Shown: positions 48,816 through 58,045 of the stretch, one piece after another | Layout: every line of letters starts with the position of its first letter | Position numbering within the stretch: position 1 is the stretch's first letter | Source of the DNA: Halarcobacter mediterraneus | GTDB lineage: Bacteria > Campylobacterota > Campylobacteria > Campylobacterales > Arcobacteraceae | DNA: 64,000 bases | Reading direction: 5' to 3' | Assembly (NCBI RefSeq): GCF_004116625.1 | Contig: NZ_NXIE01000006.1 | Coordinates: 1 to 64,000, forward strand | Translations under genes and position numbers: made by a program | Notes under the pieces: generated by a model | The model's input: only the letters and a program-made list of their open reading frames with translations | What the model was told of the DNA's origin: nothing | Databases searched by the model: none

Positions 48816-49989
48816 AGAAGATTTTCCTTATTTTAAAAATAGTGAAATTACATATTTAGATAATGCTGCAACAACACAAAAACCCAAAAGTGTTATAAAT
48901 GCAGAAATGGATTATTATGAAAACTATTGTGCTAATACTCATAGAAGTTCTTTTGGAGATGCAAACAAAGCAACTCTAAATTATGAAAATGCAAGAGTAA
49001 GCTTACAAAAATTTATTAATGCACCTAAAAAAGAAGAAATAATCTTTACAAAAGGTGTTACAGAATCTATAAATTTTATTGCTAATTCTTTTGCAAAAAA
49101 GTTTGAAAAAGTGATAATTTCATCGTTAGAACATCATTCAAATATTACCCCTTGGCATATGCAAGGACGTTCTTTAAGTAAAGGACTTGAAGTTGTATCT
49201 TGTAATGAAAATTTAGATTTTGATTTTAGAGATTATGAAAATATTTTAAAAGAAAATCCAAACTCTTTCGTAAGTATTACTCATATTTCAAATGCTTTTG
49301 GAAAAATCCATGATATAAAAGCAATTATCCAACTTGCACATAAATACAATAGTGTAGTTATGATTGATGCTGCCCAAAGTTTAGCCCATATGAGCGTTGA
49401 TGTTCAAGATTTAGATGTTGATTTTTTTGCAATGTCAGGACATAAAACTTTTGGGCCAACGGGTGTTGGGGCAATTTATATAAAAGAAATTTTTCTAAAA
49501 GAAGTTGATACCTATCAAACAGGTGGAGCAACAATAAATGAAGTTGATTTTGATTCTTCAACTTTACTTGATTCTCCTTATAAATTTGAAGCAGGAACTC
49601 AAAATATTGCAGGAGTTATTGGTTTTGCAAAAGCTTTAGATTATCTTTCAAATATTGGTTATGAAAAAATAGAGAAACAAGAACTTATTTTATATGAATA
49701 TTTAGATGAACAATTAAGTAAATTACCAAATATAAAGTTTTATAATACTATTGAAAACTCTATAGGTAGTAGAAGTTTTAACTTTAAAAATATTAGTCAC
49801 GATGATATTGGAATTTTAGTAGATAAAATGAAAGTAGCTTTAAGAGTAGGACATCATTGTGCTCAACCTATAATGAAACAATTAAATATAAAAGGAACAA
49901 TAAGAGTTTCTCTTGCCTTTTATAATACAAAAGAAGATATAGACAAGCTTATTAAAGCTCTTAAAAAAGCTTTAAAAATGTTAGCATAA
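48808..49989 (+). CDS. sufS: Cysteine desulfurase SufS
   Basis: 393 residues, group II cysteine desulfurase. The PLP lysine lies in FFAMSGHKTFGPTGVGAIY, the start YLDNAATTQKPKSV is characteristic, and the catalytic cysteine is in RVGHHCAQPIMKQL. It provides persulfide to SufE. Together with nifS this gives the organism two desulfurases of different groups within 6 kb. Confidence 0.96.
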   Translation: MFKEDFPYFKNSEITYLDNAATTQKPKSVINAEMDYYENYCANTHRSSFGDANKATLNYENARVSLQKFINAPKKEEIIFTKGVTESINFIANSFAKKFEKVIISSLEHHSNITPWHMQGRSLSKGLEVVSCNENLDFDFRDYENILKENPNSFVSITHISNAFGKIHDIKAIIQLAHKYNSVVMIDAAQSLAHMSVDVQDLDVDFFAMSGHKTFGPTGVGAIYIKEIFLKEVDTYQTGGATINEVDFDSSTLLDSPYKFEAGTQNIAGVIGFAKALDYLSNIGYEKIEKQELILYEYLDEQLSKLPNIKFYNTIENSIGSRSFNFKNISHDDIGILVDKMKVALRVGHHCAQPIMKQLNIKGTIRVSLAFYNTKEDIDKLIKALKKALKMLA

Positions 49990-49997
49990 GGAATAAA

Positions 49998-50408
49998 ATG
50001 ACAAGTATTGAAAAAAGAGTTCAAGATATAAAAGAAGATTTAGACTTTTTTGAAGATGAATTACAAAAATATGAATATATTATTGATTTAGGTAAAAAAC
50101 TTGAAGATCTAGAAGAAAAATACAAAACACCTGAAAATATTGTTCATGGTTGTACATCTCAAGTTTGGTTAGTTTGTGAAAAGAAAGATAATAAACTTTT
50201 TTTCAAAGGAACTTCTGATGCTGTTATTGTAAAAGGTTTAGTTTATATTATTTTAAATATTTTTTCAAACTCAAGTATTGAAGAGTTAAAAGAAGTTAAT
50301 ATGGATATAGTTTATGAACTAGGTCTTAGTGAAGTAATTACTCCAAATAGACAAAGTGGAGTAATTGGAATGATTAAAAAGATTAAAGAGTATGCTTTAA
50401 AAGCATAA
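49998..50408 (+). CDS. sufE: Sulfur acceptor protein SufE
   Basis: 136 residues. The acceptor Cys is in NIVHGCTSQVWLVCE, the typical SufE loop, and the rest (DLGKKLEDLEEKYKTPEN; LGLSEVITPNRQSGVIGMI) fits the family. It receives sulfur from SufS and passes it to SufB. 8 bp after sufS. Confidence 0.94.
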   Translation: MTSIEKRVQDIKEDLDFFEDELQKYEYIIDLGKKLEDLEEKYKTPENIVHGCTSQVWLVCEKKDNKLFFKGTSDAVIVKGLVYIILNIFSNSSIEELKEVNMDIVYELGLSEVITPNRQSGVIGMIKKIKEYALKA

Positions 50409-50419
50409 AAGGATTTTAA

Positions 50420-50764
50420 ATGTCACTTTTAGAAAAAAAAGATGAAATAGAAGAAGAAGTAATAAAAAGATTAAAATCAGTATATGATCCAGAAATTCCA
50501 GTAAATATTTATGATTTAGGATTAATATATAAAATTGATTTTGAAGAAAAAAATAACTATTTATTTGCAACAATAGAAATGACACTAACCTCTCCAGCTT
50601 GTCCTGTTGCAGAGAGTTTAGTAGAACAAGTAAAATATGTAACACAAACAGTTGATGAAATAGATGAAGCTTATGTTCATCTAGTTTTTAACCCTCCATG
50701 GGAACCTTCTATGATAAGTGAAGATGGGAAAGATATAATGGCTGCATCAGGAGCACATATTTAA
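50420..50764 (+). CDS. sufT: MIP18/DUF59-family Fe-S maturation protein (SufT-like)
   Basis: 114 residues. The DUF59 signature KSVYDPEIPVNIYDLGLIY is followed by TLTSPACPVAESLVEQV and VHLVFNPPWEPSMIS. SufT-type proteins aid delivery of Fe-S clusters to target enzymes and are commonly the last gene of suf operons, as here. The Cys in PACP is the conserved one of the family. Confidence 0.92.
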   Translation: MSLLEKKDEIEEEVIKRLKSVYDPEIPVNIYDLGLIYKIDFEEKNNYLFATIEMTLTSPACPVAESLVEQVKYVTQTVDEIDEAYVHLVFNPPWEPSMISEDGKDIMAASGAHI

Positions 50765-50766
50765 AT

Positions 50767-53034
50767 TTATTCAAAAACCTTTATTAACTTACTTACAGTT
50801 GATTTAGGTTTTCCTATATAATATCCTTGAGAATAATCTATTCCCATAGATTTTATATAATCAAAAATTTCTTTATTTTCTATATACTCAGCAATTGTTT
50901 TTATACCTAAATTGTCACATAAGAACTTTAATGTTCCAAGTAAAAGTTGAGTTTTTCTATTTTTATGAATATCTTTTATTAAACTTCCATCAATTTTCAA
51001 ATAATCTATATAGTCATTTAAACTAATAATATAATTATAGTTTGAGTATCCACTACCAAAGTCATCAATTGCTATTTTACAACCAAAAGTTTTTGCTTCT
51101 TTTATAAAACTTACAAACTCTTCAAAATTGTCTATAGCTTCTGATTCAACTATTTCAATAACAAGTTTACTTCCTATCTCATATTCTTTAATTTTATCAA
51201 AAAGATAAAATTGAATTTCTTTTGAAGAGATATCTTCAAGACTTAGATTTATTGAAAACTCTGTATTTTTGTCTTTAAAATACTCAAAAGATTTAGAAAT
51301 TACAATTTTGGTTAACTTTTTATATTTTTTTATATCTTTAGCTATTTGTAAAAAGCTATCTGGATATATTATTTCTCCTTCTGATTTTAAACGAATCAAA
51401 GTTTCGTATTTAGTAACTTTATTATAAAAATTTGAATAAATAGGTTGAAAATGAATTATAACATCATCATTTTCAATTGCTTTTTTTATTTTACTAACCA
51501 TTCTAATATTATCTTTATGTAGTTCTATATTTTTATCTTTTTTATCATAAATTTTTATATCTTCTTTTTTAGATAAAGCAATATCCAATGCTATTTCAGC
51601 CTCTTGTAGTTTTGTCTCATTTCTTGAAGAGTTTGTACTTATTCCAATTGTTGAATCAATTAATACTTTAAAATCATCTCTTATTATAAAATCTTTATTT
51701 TCAATATTCTTTTGTAATTTTCTTGTTTGTTCTAGTAAAAGTTTTTCATCTTTATATTCATACAAAAAAGCAAAAGAGCTTTTCCCTACTTTAAATAAAG
51801 TTTTAAATCTATCTTGTTTTTCATAAGACTCTAAATAATGAGCAAAAACTTTTTCTAGTCTATTAATAACTCTATAACCATAGGCATTTCTTATTTTTGA
51901 TAAATTATCAATATTTATAATGATTACAATATTTTCTTTATTTTCTTTTTTATTTAAACAACTTAACAAATGTTCTCTATTTGGAAGGTTTGTTAAGCTA
52001 TCTGTTATCATTTGATGTTTTATTCGTTTTTTTAAAGTATCAGGAACTTTTGAAAAATATATAATGATAGGAAATAAAAGAACTAATAATATAAATAACA
52101 ACATATAAACAAAAACTTCTCTTTCATTTTTTTTTGCACTTAAGTGTTCAAATTTTGAACTTAATATCAATCTTAAATCTTGTCCAGTATTAAAGTTATC
52201 TATTTTTTTACTATAGAAAAATTTTGAATAATATTCATTATTAGATAATATTTTATTAGCAGTTGAAAAAGTATATAAATCTTTTAATAAAAATGTTTTG
52301 AAACTTTCTCTTATCATTCCATATTTAGAGTTTGTACTAAGAATTATACGTCCAAAATTATCAACAATCATTACATTATATAAAGAAGTATCAATAAAAA
52401 ACTTGAAAAAATCTGTTAAAGAAACATTTATAACTAAAATACCTGCTTTTTTACCATCTTTATCAAAAACAAGTTTTCCTAATCTTATTGTCTCTTTTTT
52501 AGGTATTATAATTTTTCCAAAATCTCTTTCTAAATCAATTTTAGAAAAACCTATTTCTTCTTTTTTTAAATTTTTAAATCTATGAAAATAGTATCTATTT
52601 GATTTATCTTGAAGAACCTCTTCTTTTACTACTTCAACTTTTCTTTTTTCATTATAGTCGTGACTTGCCACACCATTAATTCTAATTTTTTCAAAACCAT
52701 TCATATCTAAAAGTCTTATTTGAATTGCACTAGGAAGTGTTTTTTCTAAGGTTATAAATATTTCTTCAAGCTCTTTTTTACTTTTTCCATTATTTAAATA
52801 TTCATATAAAAATTTATTTTGACTTAAAGCATATAAAGCTTGTTTATAATCTTCTAAAAAATCTTTTAAAAAAGCTTCTCTCTCCATTGCTTTTTCTTTT
52901 ATTCTTTGAATAGAAATCTCTTCTATATTATTAGAACTAGAACTATTCGATATATAAATTATTATTGAAAATATTGAAATAATTGATAATAAGAAAATTA
53001 TTAAAAATGAAATTTTATAATTGATTTTTTCCAT
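50767..53034 (-). CDS. Membrane c-di-GMP phosphodiesterase with degenerate GGDEF and EAL domains
   Basis: 755 residues from ATG 53034 (GGAG 8 bp upstream), preferred over the upstream ATG at 53130 that lacks a ribosome site. Layout: TM1 about 8-28, periplasmic Cache-like domain (LPSAIQIRLLDMNGFEKIRING), TM2 about 310-330, GGDEF-like domain, then EAL. The GGDEF signature is lost (GKSSFAFLYEY), so no cyclase activity is expected. The EAL domain begins HFQPIYSNFYNKVTKYETLIRL (ETL in place of EAL) and keeps AIDDFGSGYSNY and the C-terminal IAEYIENKEIFD. Phosphodiesterase activity is likely. Confidence 0.88.
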   Translation of the reverse strand: MEKINYKISFLIIFLLSIISIFSIIIYISNSSSSNNIEEISIQRIKEKAMEREAFLKDFLEDYKQALYALSQNKFLYEYLNNGKSKKELEEIFITLEKTLPSAIQIRLLDMNGFEKIRINGVASHDYNEKRKVEVVKEEVLQDKSNRYYFHRFKNLKKEEIGFSKIDLERDFGKIIIPKKETIRLGKLVFDKDGKKAGILVINVSLTDFFKFFIDTSLYNVMIVDNFGRIILSTNSKYGMIRESFKTFLLKDLYTFSTANKILSNNEYYSKFFYSKKIDNFNTGQDLRLILSSKFEHLSAKKNEREVFVYMLLFILLVLLFPIIIYFSKVPDTLKKRIKHQMITDSLTNLPNREHLLSCLNKKENKENIVIIINIDNLSKIRNAYGYRVINRLEKVFAHYLESYEKQDRFKTLFKVGKSSFAFLYEYKDEKLLLEQTRKLQKNIENKDFIIRDDFKVLIDSTIGISTNSSRNETKLQEAEIALDIALSKKEDIKIYDKKDKNIELHKDNIRMVSKIKKAIENDDVIIHFQPIYSNFYNKVTKYETLIRLKSEGEIIYPDSFLQIAKDIKKYKKLTKIVISKSFEYFKDKNTEFSINLSLEDISSKEIQFYLFDKIKEYEIGSKLVIEIVESEAIDNFEEFVSFIKEAKTFGCKIAIDDFGSGYSNYNYIISLNDYIDYLKIDGSLIKDIHKNRKTQLLLGTLKFLCDNLGIKTIAEYIENKEIFDYIKSMGIDYSQGYYIGKPKSTVSKLIKVFE

Positions 53035-53166
53035 ATATTTATCTCCTATATATGAAATAATACTATTTAATAATATCACAATAGTATTATTATAAAAATC
53101 TATGGTATTATTAGAGTAATATTTTAACAATCAAGATTTAATAATTTTTATGTAATAATCTAAATT

Positions 53167-53469
53167 ATGGCAAAAGAATATAAAATACAAAAGAAAAAAA
53201 CACCTTTACAAACCTTAGGGCAATATATTTTTAGAGGCTTAATTGTAGTAGCAGTACTTATCTTTGCATATATTATATATGATAAAATGGATTTTGGTTC
53301 TGGTTCCCTTGATTTCGATAATGTAAAGAGAAGTAAAACAGATAATTCTACCCCTTCTGAACTTAATTGGTTTAATGATTTTAAAGGAGTTGAAAATGTT
53401 CCAACTAAAAAACAGCTCGAAGATGAAAATGAAAAATCAGGTAACTTTTTAGGATTTGGTTCTAAATAG
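53167..53469 (+). CDS. Small membrane-anchored hypothetical protein
   Basis: 100 residues. One transmembrane segment around 23-42 (GLIVVAVLIFAYIIYDKM), with a basic N-terminal cytosolic part and a polar tail containing DFDNVKRSK and ending LGFGSK. No family recognised. Divergent from the GGDEF/EAL gene, and followed by the 54-residue gene. Confidence 0.6.
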   Translation: MAKEYKIQKKKTPLQTLGQYIFRGLIVVAVLIFAYIIYDKMDFGSGSLDFDNVKRSKTDNSTPSELNWFNDFKGVENVPTKKQLEDENEKSGNFLGFGSK

Positions 53470-53477
53470 GAAAATTT

Positions 53478-53642
53478 ATGGAAATAATTTTTGTAATATT
53501 TTCTATTTTTTTATTTATCTTTACTATTTTTATACTTTTTCAAAGTTATAAATACTTTAAAAATATGAAAAAGTATAAAAAAAGAAAAGAAGAAGGTGCT
53601 TCAAAAAAAGAACTTGAAAAAGAATTCAAGTTCTTTGATTAA
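53478..53642 (+). CDS. 54-residue single-pass membrane protein
   Basis: ATG at 53478 after TAGGAAAA, 8 bp after the previous stop, ending TAA at 53640-53642. It has a hydrophobic N-terminal helix (IIFVIFSIFLFIFTIFILF) followed by a highly basic Lys-rich tail (KKYKKRKEEGASKKELEKEF). Probably co-transcribed with the preceding 100-residue gene. The 3' coding end overlaps a strong hairpin that terminates the efflux operon from the other strand. Function unknown. Confidence 0.65.
   Translation: MEIIFVIFSIFLFIFTIFILFQSYKYFKNMKKYKKRKEEGASKKELEKEFKFFD
53607..53636 (-). terminator. Terminator of the RND-TolC efflux operon
   Basis: A perfect 12-bp stem, AAAGAACTTGAA and TTCAAGTTCTTT, with a 6-nt loop TTCTTT on the minus strand, followed there by a run of seven T. 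It lies 15 bp downstream of the tolC-like stop. The same sequence is the 3' end of the opposite 54-residue coding region. Confidence 0.8.
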
Positions 53643-53650
53643 TAAAGTAT

Positions 53651-54895
53651 CTATTTTTCAAATATTCTATATAAAGAAGCTTTAGCTAAAAATCTATCAT
53701 AATATGCACTATCAAAACTTTGTTTTGCTTGACTTAATAAAAAGTTGGCATTGATTAAATCTGTAGTTGTTGAGATTCCTTCTTTAAATCTATTATTTAC
53801 TATTTTATAGTTTTCTTCTGATTGTTCCAAAGACACCACAGCAGTTTCATAATTTAATTTTGAAACCTCATACTCTTCAAGTGCTTTTTCATATTGAAGT
53901 TTAATATCAAGTTTTAAACTTTCTAAATCTTCTTTTGCTTGTGAAATCTTTTTTTGTAAGATTATTGTTTCTGATTTATCTTTTCCACCATTATAAAGAT
54001 TCCATTTAAAATTTACAGTTGCAGTTGACTGATTTTCAATTTCAGATTCATTTACATTTAAAGAAGCATCTTCTCCTAATTTTGTATATTTTAAATCTAA
54101 AGAAACCTTAGGTAAATTTGAACCATAAGTATTTGCATCTTTTTGATTTCCTAAAGCTTCTATACTCTTTTTTAAAGATTTTACTTCACTTCTTAAATAT
54201 AATTCTTCTTCATTAAAAATTGACTCAAAAGTATTTATTCTTTCTAAATCTTCAATTTTTTCTTCTTTACTTAAAGTTCCACCTAAAATATTTTTTAAGT
54301 CATACCAAGCTATTTTAGAGTCAGCCTTTGCTCTAGCTAAATTTTGTTTTGCTTGTAACATTTGAGCATTTACTTGAAGTAAATCATTCTTTGCTAATAA
54401 ACCTTGTTCAAATTTATTTAAAGAGTCTTCATATTGCTTTTGTAAAAGTTTATAAGCATTATTTAATGTTTCAATATTTTTAATACTTTTTAAATAAGAA
54501 ATATATCTTGCTTTAATATTATAAACTAAATCATGTTTCGTTGCTTCTAAAGTATATTTTGAAGATTTTTCAGAATCCTTTGAAGCTTCTAAATTATACT
54601 TATCTTGCAAACCATTAAATAGACTATAAGAGATTATTGCACTTGCATTTGCATTATCTTTACCATCTCCTAAATCTTCTTTATTTGCATTATAAGTATA
54701 TGATAAATCTAATGTAGGCAAAAAGTTTCCTCTACTTTTTACTACATTTTCTTTAGCTTCATCATAAATATATTGTTGCTTTTTATAACTATTATTATTT
54801 TCTAGACCAAGCTTTATTGCTTCATCTAGATTAAGTGCATATATATTTACAGTAAAAAAAGCTAAAGGCAATAATTTTATTATATTTTTTTTCAT
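53651..54895 (-). CDS. TolC-family outer-membrane efflux protein
   Basis: 414 residues with a signal peptide (LLPLAFFTVNIYA). Two repeats of the outer membrane factor fold are visible (YKKQQYIYDEAKENVVKSRGNFLPTLD in the first; NYETAVVSLEQSEENYKIVNNRFKEG in the second), with long alpha-helical coiled coils. It would be the trimeric exit duct of the RND pump encoded just upstream (9 bp gap). Slightly short relative to E. coli TolC, typical of epsilonproteobacterial partners. Confidence 0.92.
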   Translation of the reverse strand: MKKNIIKLLPLAFFTVNIYALNLDEAIKLGLENNNSYKKQQYIYDEAKENVVKSRGNFLPTLDLSYTYNANKEDLGDGKDNANASAIISYSLFNGLQDKYNLEASKDSEKSSKYTLEATKHDLVYNIKARYISYLKSIKNIETLNNAYKLLQKQYEDSLNKFEQGLLAKNDLLQVNAQMLQAKQNLARAKADSKIAWYDLKNILGGTLSKEEKIEDLERINTFESIFNEEELYLRSEVKSLKKSIEALGNQKDANTYGSNLPKVSLDLKYTKLGEDASLNVNESEIENQSTATVNFKWNLYNGGKDKSETIILQKKISQAKEDLESLKLDIKLQYEKALEEYEVSKLNYETAVVSLEQSEENYKIVNNRFKEGISTTTDLINANFLLSQAKQSFDSAYYDRFLAKASLYRIFEK

Positions 54896-54904
54896 CTTTT
54901 TTCC

Positions 54905-57900
54905 TTATGATTTACTAACATCTACAGGTTCTTTAGTACCTTTTTTCTTTACTCTTTGCTCTAATTTAATAAAAAACATAAGTAAAGCAGGTGTTACAAA
55001 AATTGTAAATATAGTTGAGAAAGCTAGACCTCCAGTTATTACTGAACCTAAACCTCTATAAAACTCACTTCCTGGACCTGGTACTAAAACAAGAGGTAAC
55101 ATACCAAAAACAGAAGTCATTGAAGACATATAAATAGGTCTAATTCTTGTTTTTGTTGCAGCTACAACTGCTTTTTTATGTTCCATACCTTCATTTCTAA
55201 TATAATTTAAACTTTGATGTACTATTAAAATTGCATTATTAACAACAATTCCAACTAAAATAATAAATCCTAACATTGTTAAGATATCTAAAGTTTGAGG
55301 AGCAATAAAAGTATTAGTTAAAGCTAAACCTATAAAACCTCCTGCAGTTGCTAAGGGAACTGTAAACATAATAACTATTGGATACAAGAAATTTCCAAAT
55401 AAAGAAGACATAAGTAAATAAACTATAACTAATGCCAAAATAAAATTTCCAAGTAATAATCCAATTGTTTCTGTAAGTTTATCTGCTGTTCCAGACATTC
55501 CTACTTCTACACTAGAAGGTATCATTCCTTTTGCTTTCATTCCTTCAAGCATTCCACCAATAGTTTGCATAGCTTCATCAAGGGTCATTCCCATTGGAGG
55601 TGTAACTCTTAAGGTAATAGTTCTTTTACCATCTAAGTGCCGTATTTCACTAATTCCTGTAGTAAACTCTGTACTAGCTAAAGAAGAAACAGGAACTAAA
55701 GAAGAGTTTGGCAAAGCAATTTGAGAAGCTAAGATATCTTCAGGAGATTTTATCAACTTATCATCGGCTTTTAATACTAAATCGATTTTCTTTTTACCCT
55801 CTTGTTCAAAATCACCTATTTTTCTACCATCCATTAAGACATCAACACTTATTCCTAAATCTCGTGAACTCATTCCTAAGGCTCTTAAGGCATCTTGATT
55901 TGGTTTTAGTCTAACTTCTGGATACAATAACTCAACTGAAGGTACTGGTCTTACTTGACTTCCTTTTAAAGTTTGTGTTGTTACACCAAAAAGTTGTGCT
56001 CCTACACTTGCTATATCTTCTATTTTTTCACCTGAAATGTCAATATTTATACTATTCCCTTCACCGATACCATCTTCAAAAACTCCTTCTTGAATAGATA
56101 CTCCAAAAATTGAAGGTAATGAATTTACAAGTGATGATAACATTGGAATTAAATCTCTTGCTCTATCTTCATGAATAGAAGTAGCTCCAAGAAGATTGAA
56201 ATCTCCAAAAGAAACAAAAAAAGCTTTATTTATTCCAGGAGTGTCACCAATATCTTTATTTATATAAGGTTCTATTCCTTTCATTAAATAAGCACCCATT
56301 TCATATCTCTCTTCATAAGATAAACCAGGAGGTGCAATTAATATATTAAAAATCATATTCTTATTCCCCTGTGGTAAATAGTCTAACTTTGGAAAAAGGA
56401 TATAGATTATTAATACAGAAAAAGTTCCCAAAGATAAAATTGTTATAAGTTTAGACATAGTACTTTTTAAAGAAAGATTAACAATAGACATAATTAAATC
56501 TACCATTTTATGCCCAAAATTAGCTATTGCGCCTGCATCCCTTGGTTCTTTTTTAGAAAAAGATGCAAACTTCTTCCAAAGCATTGGAATAACAGCAATA
56601 GAAACAAATAAAGAAAAAGATACAGCTGATGTTACAGCAATTGCAATATCTTTAAATAATTGACCAGCTTCATCTTCTAAGAAAATAATAGGTAAAAATA
56701 CTGCTATTGTAGTTAAAGCAGAAGCAATTAAAGCTCCCCAAACTTCTGTTGCACCTTTATATGCTGCTTCAAAAATTGGGTCACCTGATTTTCTATGTCT
56801 GTCAATATTTTCTAAAACAACAATTGCTGAATCAACTAACATACCAACAGCAAAAGAGATTCCTGCTAATGAAATAGTATTTAAACTTCTTCCCATAGCA
56901 CTCAAAATAATAAAAGTACCAATAATTGAAATAGGAATAGCAACTGAAACAACGGCAGTAGGAGAAATACTTCTTAAAAAGAGTATTAAAATAAAGATTG
57001 CTAAAACTCCACCTATCATGATATTTTTCTGAACTAAATCTACAGAACCAACGATATAAGGTCTATCATCATTTAACCATTGAATTTCTAATTGTTCCTT
57101 TGATAAAACTCCAGCATTTAACTCATTTACAACTTTTTCAACATCATTTGTTAGTTTTACAACATTAACTTCAGAACTAGGTTGAACTCCTAAAAAAATA
57201 CCATCTTGACCTAAAAACATAGCAACTGAACTTGGTGTTTCATAACCAAAATTTATTTTTGCAAGGTCTTTTACTCGTACTCTTTGTTCTCTATTTGAAA
57301 TTAAAATAACATCTTCAATATCTTTTATAGTTTTAAACTTATGTACTGTTCTAATTCTATATGAACGTCTTTCTAAATTTTGTAAACCAGCTGATACATC
57401 TACATTTTCATTTTGTAAAATATTTATTACTTGAGGAATAGTTAAACCATAAGATGCTAACTTATTTGTATCAAACTCAATTTGCATCTCTTGTTCTCTT
57501 CCTCCACCTCCCATTGTTCCCGAAACACCTTCAACTCTTCTAATTACTGGTTTTATTTCATCTTCAAAAAAAGTTTTATATTCATCAATATGTCTTTTGT
57601 TTTCAGGTTTAGTTTGAAGCATCATCCAAATTACAGGACTTGCTGTTGCAGTTTCTATAACAGGTTCTTCCACATCATCAGGATAGGAGCTAACTTCATT
57701 TAACTTATTTGAAACATCTTGTAAAGCTGCTCTTAAATCTGTTCCCAATTTAAAAGTTAAAGTAATTTCACCTGAATCATCCATAGAGCTAGATTCATAT
57801 TCAATTAAATTATTTAAACTTTTTAGGGCATCTTCTTGCTCTTCAATTATCTCCCTTTCAACCTCATAAGGAGTAGCACCTGGCCAAACAGTTGTTACTT

Positions 57901-58036
57901 TTATTTCTGGTTTTGTTACAGAAGGAGTTAATTGATAAGGAAGTTTTGATAAAGATAAAAAACCAAATAATACAACTATAAGAACTGAAACTATAATTGT
58001 AACTGGGTTTTTTATGGAAAACTTGATTAAATCCAT
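54905..58036 (-). CDS. RND-family efflux pump inner-membrane transporter
   Basis: 1043 residues, AcrB/HAE1-type. There are 12 transmembrane segments with two large periplasmic loops: TM1 near 9-28 (VTIIVSVLIVVLFGFLSL), the TM4 proton-relay motif SFAVGMLVDSAIVVLENIDRH with a single Asp where AcrB has two, and GIVVNNAILIVHQSLNYIR in the second half. Drug or solute export driven by protons is expected; substrate unknown. The adaptor gene precedes it by 9 bp and tolC follows by 9 bp. Confidence 0.95.
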   Translation of the reverse strand: MDLIKFSIKNPVTIIVSVLIVVLFGFLSLSKLPYQLTPSVTKPEIKVTTVWPGATPYEVEREIIEEQEDALKSLNNLIEYESSSMDDSGEITLTFKLGTDLRAALQDVSNKLNEVSSYPDDVEEPVIETATASPVIWMMLQTKPENKRHIDEYKTFFEDEIKPVIRRVEGVSGTMGGGGREQEMQIEFDTNKLASYGLTIPQVINILQNENVDVSAGLQNLERRSYRIRTVHKFKTIKDIEDVILISNREQRVRVKDLAKINFGYETPSSVAMFLGQDGIFLGVQPSSEVNVVKLTNDVEKVVNELNAGVLSKEQLEIQWLNDDRPYIVGSVDLVQKNIMIGGVLAIFILILFLRSISPTAVVSVAIPISIIGTFIILSAMGRSLNTISLAGISFAVGMLVDSAIVVLENIDRHRKSGDPIFEAAYKGATEVWGALIASALTTIAVFLPIIFLEDEAGQLFKDIAIAVTSAVSFSLFVSIAVIPMLWKKFASFSKKEPRDAGAIANFGHKMVDLIMSIVNLSLKSTMSKLITILSLGTFSVLIIYILFPKLDYLPQGNKNMIFNILIAPPGLSYEERYEMGAYLMKGIEPYINKDIGDTPGINKAFFVSFGDFNLLGATSIHEDRARDLIPMLSSLVNSLPSIFGVSIQEGVFEDGIGEGNSINIDISGEKIEDIASVGAQLFGVTTQTLKGSQVRPVPSVELLYPEVRLKPNQDALRALGMSSRDLGISVDVLMDGRKIGDFEQEGKKKIDLVLKADDKLIKSPEDILASQIALPNSSLVPVSSLASTEFTTGISEIRHLDGKRTITLRVTPPMGMTLDEAMQTIGGMLEGMKAKGMIPSSVEVGMSGTADKLTETIGLLLGNFILALVIVYLLMSSLFGNFLYPIVIMFTVPLATAGGFIGLALTNTFIAPQTLDILTMLGFIILVGIVVNNAILIVHQSLNYIRNEGMEHKKAVVAATKTRIRPIYMSSMTSVFGMLPLVLVPGPGSEFYRGLGSVITGGLAFSTIFTIFVTPALLMFFIKLEQRVKKKGTKEPVDVSKS

Positions 58037-58045
58037 TTATTTTTC

